Notes: generated by a model not told the origin, from the letters alone. Numbered from the stretch's first letter, positions 16,632-26,066 are shown. The stretch is DNA of 64,000 bases from an uncultured Paracoccaceae bacterium (GCA_947500825.1 CANMTR010000003.1:186001-250000); one strand, 5' to 3'. Numbers and translations are program-made.

Positions 16632-17266
16632 CCGACCCCGTCAAGCTCGACATCCTGTCCGATCCGATCTGCCCCTGGTGCTATATCGGCAAGGCCAATC
16701 TCGACACGGTGCTCCTGAAGCGGCCGGACCACCCGTTCCAGATCGAATGGCACCCGTTCCAGCTCAATTTCGACATGCCCCCCGAAGGCCTCGACCGGCG
16801 AACCTATCTCGAGGCGAAGTTCGGCGGCCGCGAGGGCGCCGCCAAGGCCTATGCCCCGATCGTCGAGGCGGCCGAGGCCGCGGGCCTCGAGATCGCGTGG
16901 GAGCGGATCGAGCGCACGCCCAATACCCTCGACGCCCACCGCCTGATCCACTGGGCCGGAATCGAGGGTCGCCAGACCGCGGCCGTCTCGGCCCTGTTCG
17001 ACGCCTACTTCGTGCGCGGCGAAGACCTGGGCCGCCACGCGGTCCTGGCCGACGTGGCAGAGCGGATCGAGATGGACCGCGACGTGGTCCTGCGCCTTCT
17101 GGGCACCGACGCGGACAGGGCCGAGGTGGCGGACCGCGATGCCCATGCGCGCGAGCGCGGCGTCACCGGCGTGCCCACCTTCGTGGTCGCCCAGACCCAC
17201 GCGGTCCCCGGCGCGCAACCCCCCGACTTGTGGCGGCAGGTCCTCGACGAGCTGTCCGGGGCCTGA
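16628..17266 (+). CDS. DsbA-family oxidoreductase (FrnE / 2-hydroxychromene-2-carboxylate isomerase type)
   Basis: A 212-residue protein with a thioredoxin fold and a helical insertion. DPICPWCYIGKANLD carries the CPWC motif (Cys15, Cys18), and the cis-proline loop is GVTGVPTFVV. This is the FrnE-like group, cytoplasmic because no signal peptide is present. Members either shuffle disulfides or act as glutathione-dependent isomerases of aromatic degradation. Coupling to the acyl-CoA ligase (ATGA overlap) allows either reading. Conserved pieces PNTLDAHRLIHWA support the family call. Confidence 0.85.
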   Translation: MTDPVKLDILSDPICPWCYIGKANLDTVLLKRPDHPFQIEWHPFQLNFDMPPEGLDRRTYLEAKFGGREGAAKAYAPIVEAAEAAGLEIAWERIERTPNTLDAHRLIHWAGIEGRQTAAVSALFDAYFVRGEDLGRHAVLADVAERIEMDRDVVLRLLGTDADRAEVADRDAHARERGVTGVPTFVVAQTHAVPGAQPPDLWRQVLDELSGA

Positions 17267-17326
17267 CCGGAACCGCCCGTTTTCGCGCCATTGTCCCCTT
17301 GCGCCACGGGCCAAACCGCGAATTCC

Positions 17327-17360
17327 TTGACACCCCCGACGGGGCTTGCAAGCCTTAATG
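17327..17360 (+). promoter_or_regulatory. Candidate promoter and operator of the TRAP operon
   Basis: A perfect -35 hexamer TTGACA (17327-17332) is followed by the 12-bp palindrome GGCTTGCAAGCC (17343-17354), which covers the expected -10 position. No convincing -10 is seen at 17 nt. The palindrome is the right place for a regulator. The rest of the 272-nt gap 17267-17538 shows nothing clear. Confidence 0.4.
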
Positions 17361-17544
17361 CAGTGGTCGGGGCGCATGATCGGCCGCGCCGCGCCGGGCC
17401 GGACGAGAACGTCCCGTGGCTCGCGCGGCGCCTTGTCATCGCCCCCGCTGACGGGTCGTCCTGCGACCGGCCGCCGGGTTCGCCGCTGCGACCCCCGACC
17501 GACAAGACGCGACCCGGACCTGGAACAATTCTGGAGACATGCCG

Positions 17545-18567
17545 ATGATCGACCCGACACGACTGATTTCGAGCGCCGCCCTTCTGTCCGTGACCTTCGC
17601 GGGTGCCGCCGGAGCGGAAACCTGGCGCTATGCCTTCGAGGAGGCCATCGACGAGGTTCAGGGCGTCTTCGCCCAGAAGTTCAAGGAAGAGGTCGAGGCC
17701 AATTCCGACCACACGATCGAGCTCTACCCCTACGGGACGCTGGGCGAGAGCGCCGACATCATGGAGCAGGCCCAGTCCGGCATCCTGCAATTCGTGGACC
17801 AGAGCCCGGGCTTCACCGGCTCGCTGATCCCCGAGGCGCAGGTCTTCTTCGTGCCCTACCTGCTGCCCCAGGACACCGAGACGCTGGCCACGTTCTTCGA
17901 GAACTCCGAGGCCATCAACGAGATGTTCCCCGAGCTTTACGCCGAGCAGGGCCTTGAGCTTCTGACGATGTTCCCCGAGGGCGAGGTGGCGATCAGCACC
18001 AAGGAGCCGTTCACCACGCCCGAGGAGCTGTCGAACGTCAAGGTCCGCACCATGACCAACCCGTTGCTGGTGGAAAGCTACCGCGCCTTCGGCGCGACGC
18101 CGACGCCGCTTCCCTGGGGCGAGGTCTACGGCGCGCTGCAGACCGACATCATCCAGGGTCAGGAAAACCCGATGTTCTACATCGAGTCGACCAAGATGTA
18201 CGAGGTGACCGACTACGTCACCATGATCGGCCACAACAACTTCACCACCGCCGTGATGGCCAACCAGCAATTCTACGAGGGCCTGTCCGACGAGGACCAG
18301 CAGGTCGTCGAGAACGCCATCGACGCGGCCTTCGACACGATCATCGACTACCAGAAGGGCCTCCACGAGGAGTCGATCGAGAAGATCAAGGCGGACAAGC
18401 CCTCCATGACCTTCACCACGTTGAGCGAGGAGGAGCGCGCGCCCTTCCGCGAGGCGGCCCAGGAGGTCGAGCAGCAGTTCCTGGAAATGACCGGCGACAG
18501 CGGCCAGGAGATCCTCGACCAGATGAAGCAGGACCTCGAGGAAGCGCAGGGCGGCACCTCGGGCTGA
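17545..18567 (+). CDS. dctP: TRAP transporter substrate-binding protein, DctP family
   Basis: A 340-residue periplasmic binding protein. The signal peptide LISSAALLSVTFAGAAGA ends before ETWRYAFEE. The DctP fold follows, with LYPYGTLGESADIMEQAQSG and VKVRTMTNPLLVESYRAFGA, where the second block holds the arginine that binds the ligand carboxylate. The start at 17545 gives 8 nt to GGAG; the ATG at 17539 is only 2 nt away. It is the first gene of a dctP-dctQ-dctM-usp cluster and is followed by a strong hairpin. The ligand is an organic acid or similar. Confidence 0.92.
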   Translation: MIDPTRLISSAALLSVTFAGAAGAETWRYAFEEAIDEVQGVFAQKFKEEVEANSDHTIELYPYGTLGESADIMEQAQSGILQFVDQSPGFTGSLIPEAQVFFVPYLLPQDTETLATFFENSEAINEMFPELYAEQGLELLTMFPEGEVAISTKEPFTTPEELSNVKVRTMTNPLLVESYRAFGATPTPLPWGEVYGALQTDIIQGQENPMFYIESTKMYEVTDYVTMIGHNNFTTAVMANQQFYEGLSDEDQQVVENAIDAAFDTIIDYQKGLHEESIEKIKADKPSMTFTTLSEEERAPFREAAQEVEQQFLEMTGDSGQEILDQMKQDLEEAQGGTSG

Positions 18568-18578
18568 CGCCTTCCTCC

Positions 18579-18602
18579 GGCGGGGCCGCGTCCGGCCCCG
18601 CC
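18579..18602 (+). promoter_or_regulatory. Intercistronic hairpin between dctP and dctQ
   Basis: GGCGGGGCCG (18579-18588) pairs with CGGCCCCGCC (18593-18602) around a 4-nt loop, a 10-bp GC stem without a U tract. It begins 12 nt after the dctP stop. Such elements often raise binding-protein mRNA relative to permease mRNA; that role is inferred. Confidence 0.7.
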
Positions 18603-18651
18603 ACTTCATCGTTTGCCCGCCGCGCGCCTCGCGCGGCCCCTGCGGAAAAAG

Positions 18652-19287
18652 ATGCCCGTGGCTCAGAATGACGCGACCCCGCCGGCCGGCTCCCAGACCG
18701 GAACCACCACCACCGACAGTTCCGAGGAGGCGACATACGTCTCCGCCCTGCCCGGTTTCCTGGGCCTGCTCGACGTGGTGATCGCCCGGCTCGAATCGGT
18801 GCTTCTTGCCTCGGGCGTGCTGCTGATGGCGGCGAACACCATCGCCAATGTCGTCGGGCGCTATGTCTTCCAGTCCAGCCTGTTCTTCACCGAAGAGTTG
18901 AACCGCGTGCTGATCGTCGTCATCACCTTCGCCGGCATCAGCTATGCGGCGCGGCAAGGGCGCCATATCCGGATGTCGGCGATCTACGACGCCCTGCCCG
19001 CCAGGGCCCGAAAGGCCCTGATGGTCCTGATCTCCGTCACGACGGCCATCTTCATGTTCGGGCTCGCCTGGTATTCCTGGCAATACATGATGACCCAGGC
19101 CGGGCGTGGCCGGGTCCTGCCCGCCCTCCAGATCCCCGTCTGGACGACCCTGCTGATCGTGCCGCTGGGCTTCTTCATGACCGGCCTGCAATACGCCCTG
19201 ACGGCGGTGAAGAACCTCATCGAGAAGGAGATCTACCTCTCCACCGTCGTGCTCGACGGGTATGGCGACGACGAGATGGAGGTCTGA
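18652..19287 (+). CDS. dctQ: TRAP transporter small permease, DctQ family
   Basis: A 211-residue membrane protein with four predicted helices (for example [20 protein letters not shown] and [17 protein letters not shown]). The conserved block [20 protein letters not shown] is the DctQ signature. It pairs with DctM to form the Na+-driven channel that receives ligand from DctP. The first 45 residues are polar and low-complexity ([11 protein letters not shown]), longer than usual. The ribosome site is weak, so a start at GTG 18658 is possible. Confidence 0.9.
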   Translation: MPVAQNDATPPAGSQTGTTTTDSSEEATYVSALPGFLGLLDVVIARLESVLLASGVLLMAANTIANVVGRYVFQSSLFFTEELNRVLIVVITFAGISYAARQGRHIRMSAIYDALPARARKALMVLISVTTAIFMFGLAWYSWQYMMTQAGRGRVLPALQIPVWTTLLIVPLGFFMTGLQYALTAVKNLIEKEIYLSTVVLDGYGDDEMEV

Positions 19288-19291
19288 GTCC

Positions 19292-20578
19292 ATGGCCACC
19301 GCCATCTTCTCGATCATGATCGTCCTGCTGCTGCTGGGCTTTCCCATGATGATCCCGCTCATCGTCGGGGCGTTCGTCGGCTTCATGTCGCTGTTCGGCG
19401 GCCTGTCGCAGCTCGAGACGATGGTGCAGCAGATGATGGCGGGGATCCGCCCCGCCTCGCTCATCGCGGTGCCGATGTTCATCTTTGCCGCCGACATCAT
19501 GACCCGCGGACAATCGGCGGGGCGCCTGATCGACATGGTCATGGCCTTCGTCGGCCATGTCCGCGGCGGCCTCGCCATCTCCACCGCCGCGGCCTGCACC
19601 ATGTTCGGCGCCGTCTCGGGCTCCACCCAGGCCACGGTGGTCGCCATCGGCTCGCCGCTCCGGCCGAGAATGCTCAAGGCGGGCTACGGCGACAGCTTCG
19701 TCCTGGCGCTCATCGTCAACTCGTCGGACATCGCCTTCCTGATCCCGCCCTCCATCGGCATGATCATCTACGGCGTCGTTTCGGGCACATCCATCGCCGA
19801 GCTGTTCATCGCCGGGATCGGCCCTGGCCTGCTGATCCTCGCCTGCTTCGCCACCTATTCCTACATCTACGCGATCCGCGCCGGCGTGCCGACGGAGCCG
19901 AAATCGACCTGGGGCGAGCGGGCCCGCGCGGTCCAGGGCGCGCTCTGGCCGCTGGGCTTTCCGCTCATCATCATCGGCGGCATCTACGGCGGCGTGTTCA
20001 GCCCGACGGAGGCGGCGGCGGCCTGCGTGCTCTACGCCCTCATCCTCGAGGTGATCGTGTTCCGCTCCCTCGATCTCGCGGGCGTCTATGCCACGGCGAA
20101 ATCCACCGGCCTCATCACCGGCGTCGTCTTCATCCTCGTGGCCGCCGGGGCCGCCTTCTCCTGGGTGATCTCCTTCGCGCAGATCCCGCAATCCATCCTC
20201 GCGGGCGTGGGCATCGACGAGATGGGCCCGATCGGCGTCCTCTTCGTGATATCGATCGCCTTCTTCATCGGCTGCATGTTCGTCGATCCGATCGTGGTGA
20301 TCCTGATCCTGGTGCCGATCTTCGCCCCCGTGGTCGAGGCGACGGGGCTCGACCCGGTGCTCGTGGGCACGATCATCACGCTGCAGGTCGCCATCGGCTC
20401 GGCGACGCCGCCCTTCGGCTGCGACATCTTCACGGCCATCGCGGTGTTCAAGCGACCCTACTTCGACGTGATCAAGGGCACGCCGCCGTTCATCCTGATC
20501 CTGCTGACGGTGTCGGTCCTGCTGATCTACTTCCCGCAGATCGCCCTGTTCCTGCGCGATCTGGCCTTCGCCGACTGA
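19292..20578 (+). CDS. dctM: TRAP transporter large permease, DctM family
   Basis: A 428-residue protein with about 12 membrane helices. DctM landmarks are FAADIMTRGQSAGRLIDMV, VSGSTQATVVAIGSPLRPRM, and PPSIGMIIYGVVSGTSIAELF. The C-terminal IGSATPPFGCDIFTA block also fits. It is the main translocation subunit of the transporter. It follows dctQ by 4 nt and is followed after 15 nt by a Usp gene, the order seen in the teaABCD ectoine transporter of Halomonas. Confidence 0.95.
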   Translation: MATAIFSIMIVLLLLGFPMMIPLIVGAFVGFMSLFGGLSQLETMVQQMMAGIRPASLIAVPMFIFAADIMTRGQSAGRLIDMVMAFVGHVRGGLAISTAAACTMFGAVSGSTQATVVAIGSPLRPRMLKAGYGDSFVLALIVNSSDIAFLIPPSIGMIIYGVVSGTSIAELFIAGIGPGLLILACFATYSYIYAIRAGVPTEPKSTWGERARAVQGALWPLGFPLIIIGGIYGGVFSPTEAAAACVLYALILEVIVFRSLDLAGVYATAKSTGLITGVVFILVAAGAAFSWVISFAQIPQSILAGVGIDEMGPIGVLFVISIAFFIGCMFVDPIVVILILVPIFAPVVEATGLDPVLVGTIITLQVAIGSATPPFGCDIFTAIAVFKRPYFDVIKGTPPFILILLTVSVLLIYFPQIALFLRDLAFAD

Positions 20579-20593
20579 CCCGAGGGGAAACCG

Positions 20594-21031
20594 ATGTTCA
20601 CCTCGATCCTCGCCCCCTTCGACGGGTCCCGCAACGCCGAGCGCGCCTTGCGCAAGGCGGCGGAACTCTCCGTGCTCTGCGGCGCGGAGCTGACGATCCT
20701 CACCGTCTACCGACACCGCTCGATGATCGAGGCCTCCCTGTCGATGGTGCGGCAGGACGACCCCGGCCCGCTCGACGGAGCGATGCGCACCTACGGCCGC
20801 GAGGTCGCCGAACACGGCAAGGCCATCGCGATCGGGGCCGGCGTTCCGGGCACGCGGGCCTTCGTGAAGGCCGGCGCCCCGGCCCGCACCATCGTTGCCT
20901 TCGCCGCCGAGCACGGCAACGACGTGATCGTGCTGGGCAGCCGGGGCCTGGGCTCGATCGAGGATTACCTGCTGGGCAGCGTCTCCCACAAGGTCACGGG
21001 CCTCGCCGCCTGTCCCGTTCTCGTGGTCTGA
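20594..21031 (+). CDS. Universal stress protein, UspA family
   Basis: A 145-residue single-domain Usp. The ATP-binding motif GSRGLGSIEDYLLGSVS follows the G-2x-G-9x-G-S pattern near the C terminus, and the N terminus SILAPFDGSRNAERAL is typical. It is the last gene of the TRAP operon. In Halomonas the equivalent TeaD protein binds ATP and modulates its TRAP transporter, so a regulatory role here is likely by analogy. Confidence 0.88.
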   Translation: MFTSILAPFDGSRNAERALRKAAELSVLCGAELTILTVYRHRSMIEASLSMVRQDDPGPLDGAMRTYGREVAEHGKAIAIGAGVPGTRAFVKAGAPARTIVAFAAEHGNDVIVLGSRGLGSIEDYLLGSVSHKVTGLAACPVLVV

Positions 21032-21034
21032 CGC

Positions 21035-21781
21035 TCACCCACCCGCGAAGAGGCGCCCCGGCGCCCCCGGCGCGGGCTCGACGCCCATCAGCCGCAGGAC
21101 GTGCCACGCCAGCACCTGGTTGCTCGACAGGACCGGCAGTCCCAGTTCCGCCTCCAGCGGGGCTATGACGTCGAGCGTGCGCAGGTTCGTGCAGGACAGG
21201 AACAGGCCCTCCACGCCGCCCCTCCCGACCAGCTCCCGCGCCCCCTCCATGATGGAGGTGCCGTCGATCCGCACCACGCGCGCGTCCTCGATCACGTCGA
21301 AGCTGCCGAAGACGGGCGTTTCCACCCCGTTCCCGGCGAAGGTCTCTCGCAGCCGCGTCGACACTTCGGGCCCGTAGGGCGACAGCAACGCCAGCCGCGA
21401 CAGCCCCAGGTGCCGGCACGCCGCGACGAGCGCCGAGACCGGGTTCGTCACCGACCGGGTGGCGCCCGTGCCGCGCACGATGTCGGTGATGCGCTCCACC
21501 CCGATCTGCGCCGAGGCCGAGGTGCAGCAATAGGCCACGCAGGCAAGCTCCGCCTGCGGCGGCAGCAGTCTCACCGCCGCCCCGATATGTCCCTCCATCG
21601 CCGCGAGCGAGGCAGGCGTCACGATCGCGTCGAACGGAACGCGGCTGACCAGAGCCTCGACCTGCGGCGGGAGCAGGCGGCGCAGGTCCCGCTCGATCGT
21701 CTCATCCGTCTGGAGGACGACGAAGCCCGCCTGCGGCGGACGGTCCACCGTGAGCGCGTGGGGCAGCACGCCGTCGGTCAT
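21035..21781 (-). CDS. Asp/Glu racemase superfamily protein (arylmalonate decarboxylase / maleate isomerase type)
   Basis: A 248-residue enzyme. The first conserved cysteine is in AYCCTSASAQIG and the second in GLFLSCTNLRT, the paired-cysteine pattern of this superfamily. The loop SVTNPVSALVAACRHLG and the tail LPVLSSNQVLAWH match the maleate isomerase/arylmalonate decarboxylase branch. GGGGAGG upstream of 21781 fixes the start. It converges on the TRAP operon with a 3-nt gap. It may act on the organic acid carried by that transporter, an inference from position only. Confidence 0.78.
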   Translation of the reverse strand: MTDGVLPHALTVDRPPQAGFVVLQTDETIERDLRRLLPPQVEALVSRVPFDAIVTPASLAAMEGHIGAAVRLLPPQAELACVAYCCTSASAQIGVERITDIVRGTGATRSVTNPVSALVAACRHLGLSRLALLSPYGPEVSTRLRETFAGNGVETPVFGSFDVIEDARVVRIDGTSIMEGARELVGRGGVEGLFLSCTNLRTLDVIAPLEAELGLPVLSSNQVLAWHVLRLMGVEPAPGAPGRLFAGG

Positions 21782-21909
21782 CGGGGCCTCCCCCCATCGT
21801 CTTTCGCGCAAAGTTTCCGCCAGCCACCGGCGCACGTCAATCGCGGATCGCCACCATGTGTCGTCGAGCGGGCTTGCGTCCCGCATCCGGATCGCCTCCA
21901 GTCGGGCGC

Positions 21910-22455
21910 ATGCTCGGCTGGCTCCTCCTATCGCTCGCCGCCTCCGCCGCGTGGGGGGCAATCTTGGTCCTGTCCGACCGCCGGGTCGCCCGGATATGGC
22001 CGCCCGAAAAGGGTGGCTGGCTCTCCGCGGCCTGGGCCTGGGTCCTGACCACGGCGATCTATGTGGGGCTGATCAACGCTTCGTCGGCGGACTGGAACGG
22101 GCTAGACTGGCCGGCCTGGCTGCGCTGGGGAGTTGGCGGCGCGGGGCTGACGCTGCTGTCGTTCTGGGTCCAGGGACGCGGCATCGTCGATCTGGGCCTG
22201 GCCGGAACGTCCGGCTGGCGCGTCGGCCTCGTCACCACGGGCGCCTATGCCCGCCGGCGCCACCCGCAATACGCGGGCCAGATCGTGTCGCTGGTGGGCC
22301 TCGGTATCCTGGGCGGCGCCTGGAGCGGCCTCGTGGCCGCCGCGGCCGGCTCAGCGGCGCTCCTCTACGCCTCCATCGTCGAGGATCGCGACCTCGCACG
22401 CCGACACGGAGTCTCCCACGCCGCCTACCGCGACCGGGTTCGGATGTTCCTCTAG
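21910..22455 (+). CDS. Isoprenylcysteine carboxyl methyltransferase-like membrane protein
   Basis: A 181-residue protein with four or five predicted helices. The C-terminal segment GAYARRRHPQYAGQI followed by IVEDRDLARRHG is the signature of ICMT/PEMT-type membrane methyltransferases, where it binds S-adenosylmethionine. Bacterial members have mostly unknown lipid or protein substrates. ATG 21910 is chosen because the first helix begins there. It overlaps nothing and faces mfd, 11 nt away. Confidence 0.72.
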   Translation: MLGWLLLSLAASAAWGAILVLSDRRVARIWPPEKGGWLSAAWAWVLTTAIYVGLINASSADWNGLDWPAWLRWGVGGAGLTLLSFWVQGRGIVDLGLAGTSGWRVGLVTTGAYARRRHPQYAGQIVSLVGLGILGGAWSGLVAAAAGSAALLYASIVEDRDLARRHGVSHAAYRDRVRMFL

Positions 22456-22466
22456 CGCGCGAGCCC

Positions 22467-25400
22467 TCAGCCGGCCTTCTCCTTCGTCGGCTTGGCATCG
22501 CGGACATGGCGCGACAGGTCCTGCGCGATGGCGAAGCTGCCCTTGATCTTGTCGCTGTCCCTGGCCCAGTCGCGGCGCACGACGATCTTGTTGTCCTTCA
22601 CCTTGGCCAGTCCGTCCTGCGCCTCGATGAACTTCACGAGACCTTCGGGGGAGGCGAACTTGTCGTTGTGGAACTGGATCGTCGCCCCCTTCGGCCCGGC
22701 ATCGAGCTTCGAGATCCCGGCCTTCTTGCATTCGGCCTTGATTCGAACGACGAGAAGCAAGGTATTGACCTCCTTGGGCAATTCCCCGAACCGATCGATC
22801 AGTTCGGCGGCGAAGCCTTCCAGCTCAACCTTCGTTGTCAGGTCCGACAAGCGACGATAGAGGCCCAGGCGGACGTCGAGATCGGGCACATACGCCTCGG
22901 GGATCAGGACCGGCACGCCGAGGTTGATCTGCGGCGACCATTCGCCCGCGTCGCCAAGGCCCTCGATCCCTTCCAGCTCGCCGGCCTTCAGCTTCGAGAT
23001 CGTCTCTTCGAGCATCGACTGGTACAACTCGTAGCCGACCTCGCGGATCTGGCCCGACTGCTCCTCGCCCACGAGATTGCCCGCGCCGCGGATGTCGAGG
23101 TCCTGCGCGGCGAGGTTGAAGCCCGCCCCGAGCGTGTCGAGCGACCCCAACACCCGCAGCCGCTTCTCGGCCGTCGCGGTGAGCTTGGCGCGCGGCTTCG
23201 TCGTAAGGTAGGCATAGGCGCGGGTCTTGGCGCGGCCCACCCGGCCCCGGATCTGGTAGAGTTGCGCCAGCCCGAACATGTCCGCCCGCCAGACGACCAT
23301 CGTGTTGGCCGTGGGGATGTCGAGGCCCGACTCCACGATCGTCGTGGCCAGCAGCACGTCGTAGGCTCCGTCGTAGAAGGCGTTCATCCGGTCGTCGAGC
23401 TCGCCCGCCGCCATTTGCCCCGTGGCGGTGACGAAAGTGATCTCGGGCACCTCGTTGCGGAGGAACTCCTCCATCTCGGGAAGGTCCTTGATCCGCGGCG
23501 CCACGACGAAGCTCTGCCCGCCCCGGTAATGCTCCCGGAGCAGCGCCTCGCGGATCGTCACCGCGTCGAACTCGCTCACATAGGTGCGGATCGCCAGCCG
23601 GTCGATCGGCGGTGTTCCGATTATCGAAAGATCCCGGACACCTGTAAGCGAAAGTTGAAGCGTTCTGGGAATGGGCGTCGCGGTCAGCGTCAGGACGTGC
23701 ACATCCGTGCGCAGCGATTTCAGCCGCTCCTTGTGCGACACCCCGAAATGCTGCTCCTCGTCGATCACCATCAGTCCGAGGTTCTTGAACTTCACCTGCT
23801 TGGACAGCAGCGCGTGGGTCCCGACGACGATGTCGCAGGTACCCTCGGCGATCCTCTGCCGCGCGATCTTGGCGTCCTTGTCGGACACGAAGCGCGACAA
23901 CTGGCGCACCTCGACGGGAAAGCCGCGGAACCGGTCGGCGAACGACTTGTAGTGCTGGCGCGCCAGCAAAGTAGTGGGTGCGATGACGGCGACCTGCGCG
24001 CCCGACATCGCCGCGATGAAGGCCGCCCGCATGGCGACCTCGGTCTTGCCGAAGCCCACGTCGCCGACGATCAGGCGGTCCATGGGAATCCCGCGCTCGA
24101 GATCTCCCATCACGTCCTCGATCGCCTTCATCTGGTCCTCGGTCTCCTCGTACGGGAACCGGGCCGAGAAGTCTTCCCAGGCGTTGTCGCCCGGCTCGAG
24201 GATCGGGGCCTTGCGCATCAGCCGCTCGGCGGCGATCCGGATCAGCCGGTCGGCGATCTCGCGGATGCGCTCCTTCAGCTTCGCCTTCTTCGCCTGCCAC
24301 GCGCCGCCGCCGAGCTTGTCGAGCAGGCCCTCCTCGTGGCCGAACCGGGATAGCAGCTCGATGTTCTCCACCGGAAGGTACAGTCGGTCGCCGCCGGCGT
24401 ATTCCAGCAGGGCGCATTCATGCGGGCTACCCGCGGCCGTCACCACCTCCAGCGCCTGGAATCGGCCGACACCGTGATCCACGTGGACCACCAGATTGCC
24501 CGGAGAGAGCGACTGCGTCTCGGTCAGGAAGTTCTCGGCCCGCCGCTTGCGGGGTCCCTTGCGTACCAGCCGGTCGCCCAGGACGTCCTGTTCCGACACG
24601 ACCGTCAGCCGCGCATCCCCGGACGGCCCCTCGAATCCGTGCTCCAGACCCCAGACCGCGAGGTAGAGACCGCCCTTTCCTTCCGGAACGTCCCGGAAAT
24701 CGTCGATCTCCGTCGCGCCCTCGACCTCCTCGTCCTCCAGAAGGCCAGCCAGCCGCTCGCGGGCGCCTTCCGAGTAAGAGGCGACGATCACCTGACCTTC
24801 TTTGCGCTTTACCTTGATATGTCCAGCCAACGCCCCGAAAAGGCTGACGTTCTCCTGTTGGCGCTCGGGGCTGAAATTGCGCCCGATCCGCCCCCCGGCA
24901 TCCGCGACGCCCGGCCCGGTGGCCTGTGCCAGGGGGTGGAAGCGCACGACCCGGTGCGCCTCCGTCGCCGCTTCCCAGGCCGCATCGTCGAGGTAGAGCG
25001 ACTCGGGCGGCGCAGGCTTGTAGACCGAGTCCACGCGCCCCTTCTTGTGCATCGCGTCGCAACGGTTGTCGTACTGGTCCGTCACCGTTTCCCAACGGGC
25101 GAGCCGCGCGGGCGTGACCTGGTCATCGAGCGTCACCGACGCGTCGGGCAGGTAATCGAAGACGGTTTCCAGCTCGTCGTGGAAGAACCCGAGCCAGTGT
25201 TCGGCGCCAGCGTGCTTCTTTCCCGCGGTGATGGCCTCGTAGAGCGGGTCGTCGGTTCCCGCCGCGCCGAACTCGATCCGGTAGGCCTGGCGGAACCGGC
25301 GGATCGCGTCCTCGTCCAGGATCACCTCCGAGACCGGCGCGAGTTCCACCTCCTTGAGCTTCTCGGTCGTGCGCTGGTCGCCCGGGTCGAACCGGCGCGC

Positions 25401-25949
25401 CCCGTCCAGGGTGTCGCCGAACAGGTCGAGCCGCACCGGCCCGGTTTCCCCCGGTGGCCACACGTCGATGATGCCGCCGCGGATCGCGTAGTCGCCCGGC
25501 TCCATGACCGTGGGCGCCTGGGTGAAGCCCATGCGTACCAGGAAGGTCCTGAGCGCCGCCTCGTCGATCCGGCTCCCGACCCGCGCGGTGAAGGACGATC
25601 GCCGCACCGTCTCCCTCGGGGGGATCTTCTGCGTGGCGGCGTTGACGGTCGTCAGCACCACGAACCGCCGCGGCATGGCGTGGGTCAGGGCCGCCAGGGT
25701 CGCCATCCGCGCGGCCGACAGGTCGGCGTTGGGGCTGACCCGGTCGTAGGGCAGGCAATCCCAGGCCGGAAAGGAGAAGACCGGCAGACCCGGATCGTGG
25801 AAGGCGAGCGCGGCCCGCATCGCCGCCAGCCGCTTGTCGTCTCGCGCGACGTGGAGGACGGACCCGGCGCGGCCGACCTCGTCCAGAACGAGCTGCGCGT
25901 CGAATCCCTCGGGCGCGCCGCCCAGCGTGATCTTGTCTGCCCTGGCCAT
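22467..25949 (-). CDS. mfd: Transcription-repair coupling factor Mfd
   Basis: A full-length 1160-residue protein that removes stalled RNA polymerase from damaged DNA and recruits UvrA. The N-terminal third is the UvrB-like damage module (DCLPYDRVSPNADLSA and GGIIDVWPPGE). An RNA-polymerase interaction domain follows with GNLVVHVDHGVGRFQAL. The translocase has Walker A GDVGFGKTEVAMRAAF, Walker B DEEQHFG and the RecG-like motif QIRGRVGRAKTRAYAY. The C-terminal TRCF domain ends near DWARDSDKIKGSF. No SOS box is visible upstream. Confidence 0.97.
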   Translation of the reverse strand: MARADKITLGGAPEGFDAQLVLDEVGRAGSVLHVARDDKRLAAMRAALAFHDPGLPVFSFPAWDCLPYDRVSPNADLSAARMATLAALTHAMPRRFVVLTTVNAATQKIPPRETVRRSSFTARVGSRIDEAALRTFLVRMGFTQAPTVMEPGDYAIRGGIIDVWPPGETGPVRLDLFGDTLDGARRFDPGDQRTTEKLKEVELAPVSEVILDEDAIRRFRQAYRIEFGAAGTDDPLYEAITAGKKHAGAEHWLGFFHDELETVFDYLPDASVTLDDQVTPARLARWETVTDQYDNRCDAMHKKGRVDSVYKPAPPESLYLDDAAWEAATEAHRVVRFHPLAQATGPGVADAGGRIGRNFSPERQQENVSLFGALAGHIKVKRKEGQVIVASYSEGARERLAGLLEDEEVEGATEIDDFRDVPEGKGGLYLAVWGLEHGFEGPSGDARLTVVSEQDVLGDRLVRKGPRKRRAENFLTETQSLSPGNLVVHVDHGVGRFQALEVVTAAGSPHECALLEYAGGDRLYLPVENIELLSRFGHEEGLLDKLGGGAWQAKKAKLKERIREIADRLIRIAAERLMRKAPILEPGDNAWEDFSARFPYEETEDQMKAIEDVMGDLERGIPMDRLIVGDVGFGKTEVAMRAAFIAAMSGAQVAVIAPTTLLARQHYKSFADRFRGFPVEVRQLSRFVSDKDAKIARQRIAEGTCDIVVGTHALLSKQVKFKNLGLMVIDEEQHFGVSHKERLKSLRTDVHVLTLTATPIPRTLQLSLTGVRDLSIIGTPPIDRLAIRTYVSEFDAVTIREALLREHYRGGQSFVVAPRIKDLPEMEEFLRNEVPEITFVTATGQMAAGELDDRMNAFYDGAYDVLLATTIVESGLDIPTANTMVVWRADMFGLAQLYQIRGRVGRAKTRAYAYLTTKPRAKLTATAEKRLRVLGSLDTLGAGFNLAAQDLDIRGAGNLVGEEQSGQIREVGYELYQSMLEETISKLKAGELEGIEGLGDAGEWSPQINLGVPVLIPEAYVPDLDVRLGLYRRLSDLTTKVELEGFAAELIDRFGELPKEVNTLLLVVRIKAECKKAGISKLDAGPKGATIQFHNDKFASPEGLVKFIEAQDGLAKVKDNKIVVRRDWARDSDKIKGSFAIAQDLSRHVRDAKPTKEKAG

Positions 25950-26066
25950 GGACCGGGTCAGGTAACGACACGGCCCCGGGTGTCAATCCCGCGCGAGGGC
26001 GTGGATTGTCGCGCCCCCTCTCGGGAGAGCTTGACCGCGGGTGCGGTGCGTGGTCAGGCACCGGGC

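Noticed and set aside
17005-19677. An 890-codon minus-strand frame over the first TRAP operon
   Set aside because: Low-complexity Gly/Arg/His/Asp composition and complete overlap with dctP, dctQ and dctM, which have clear family motifs.
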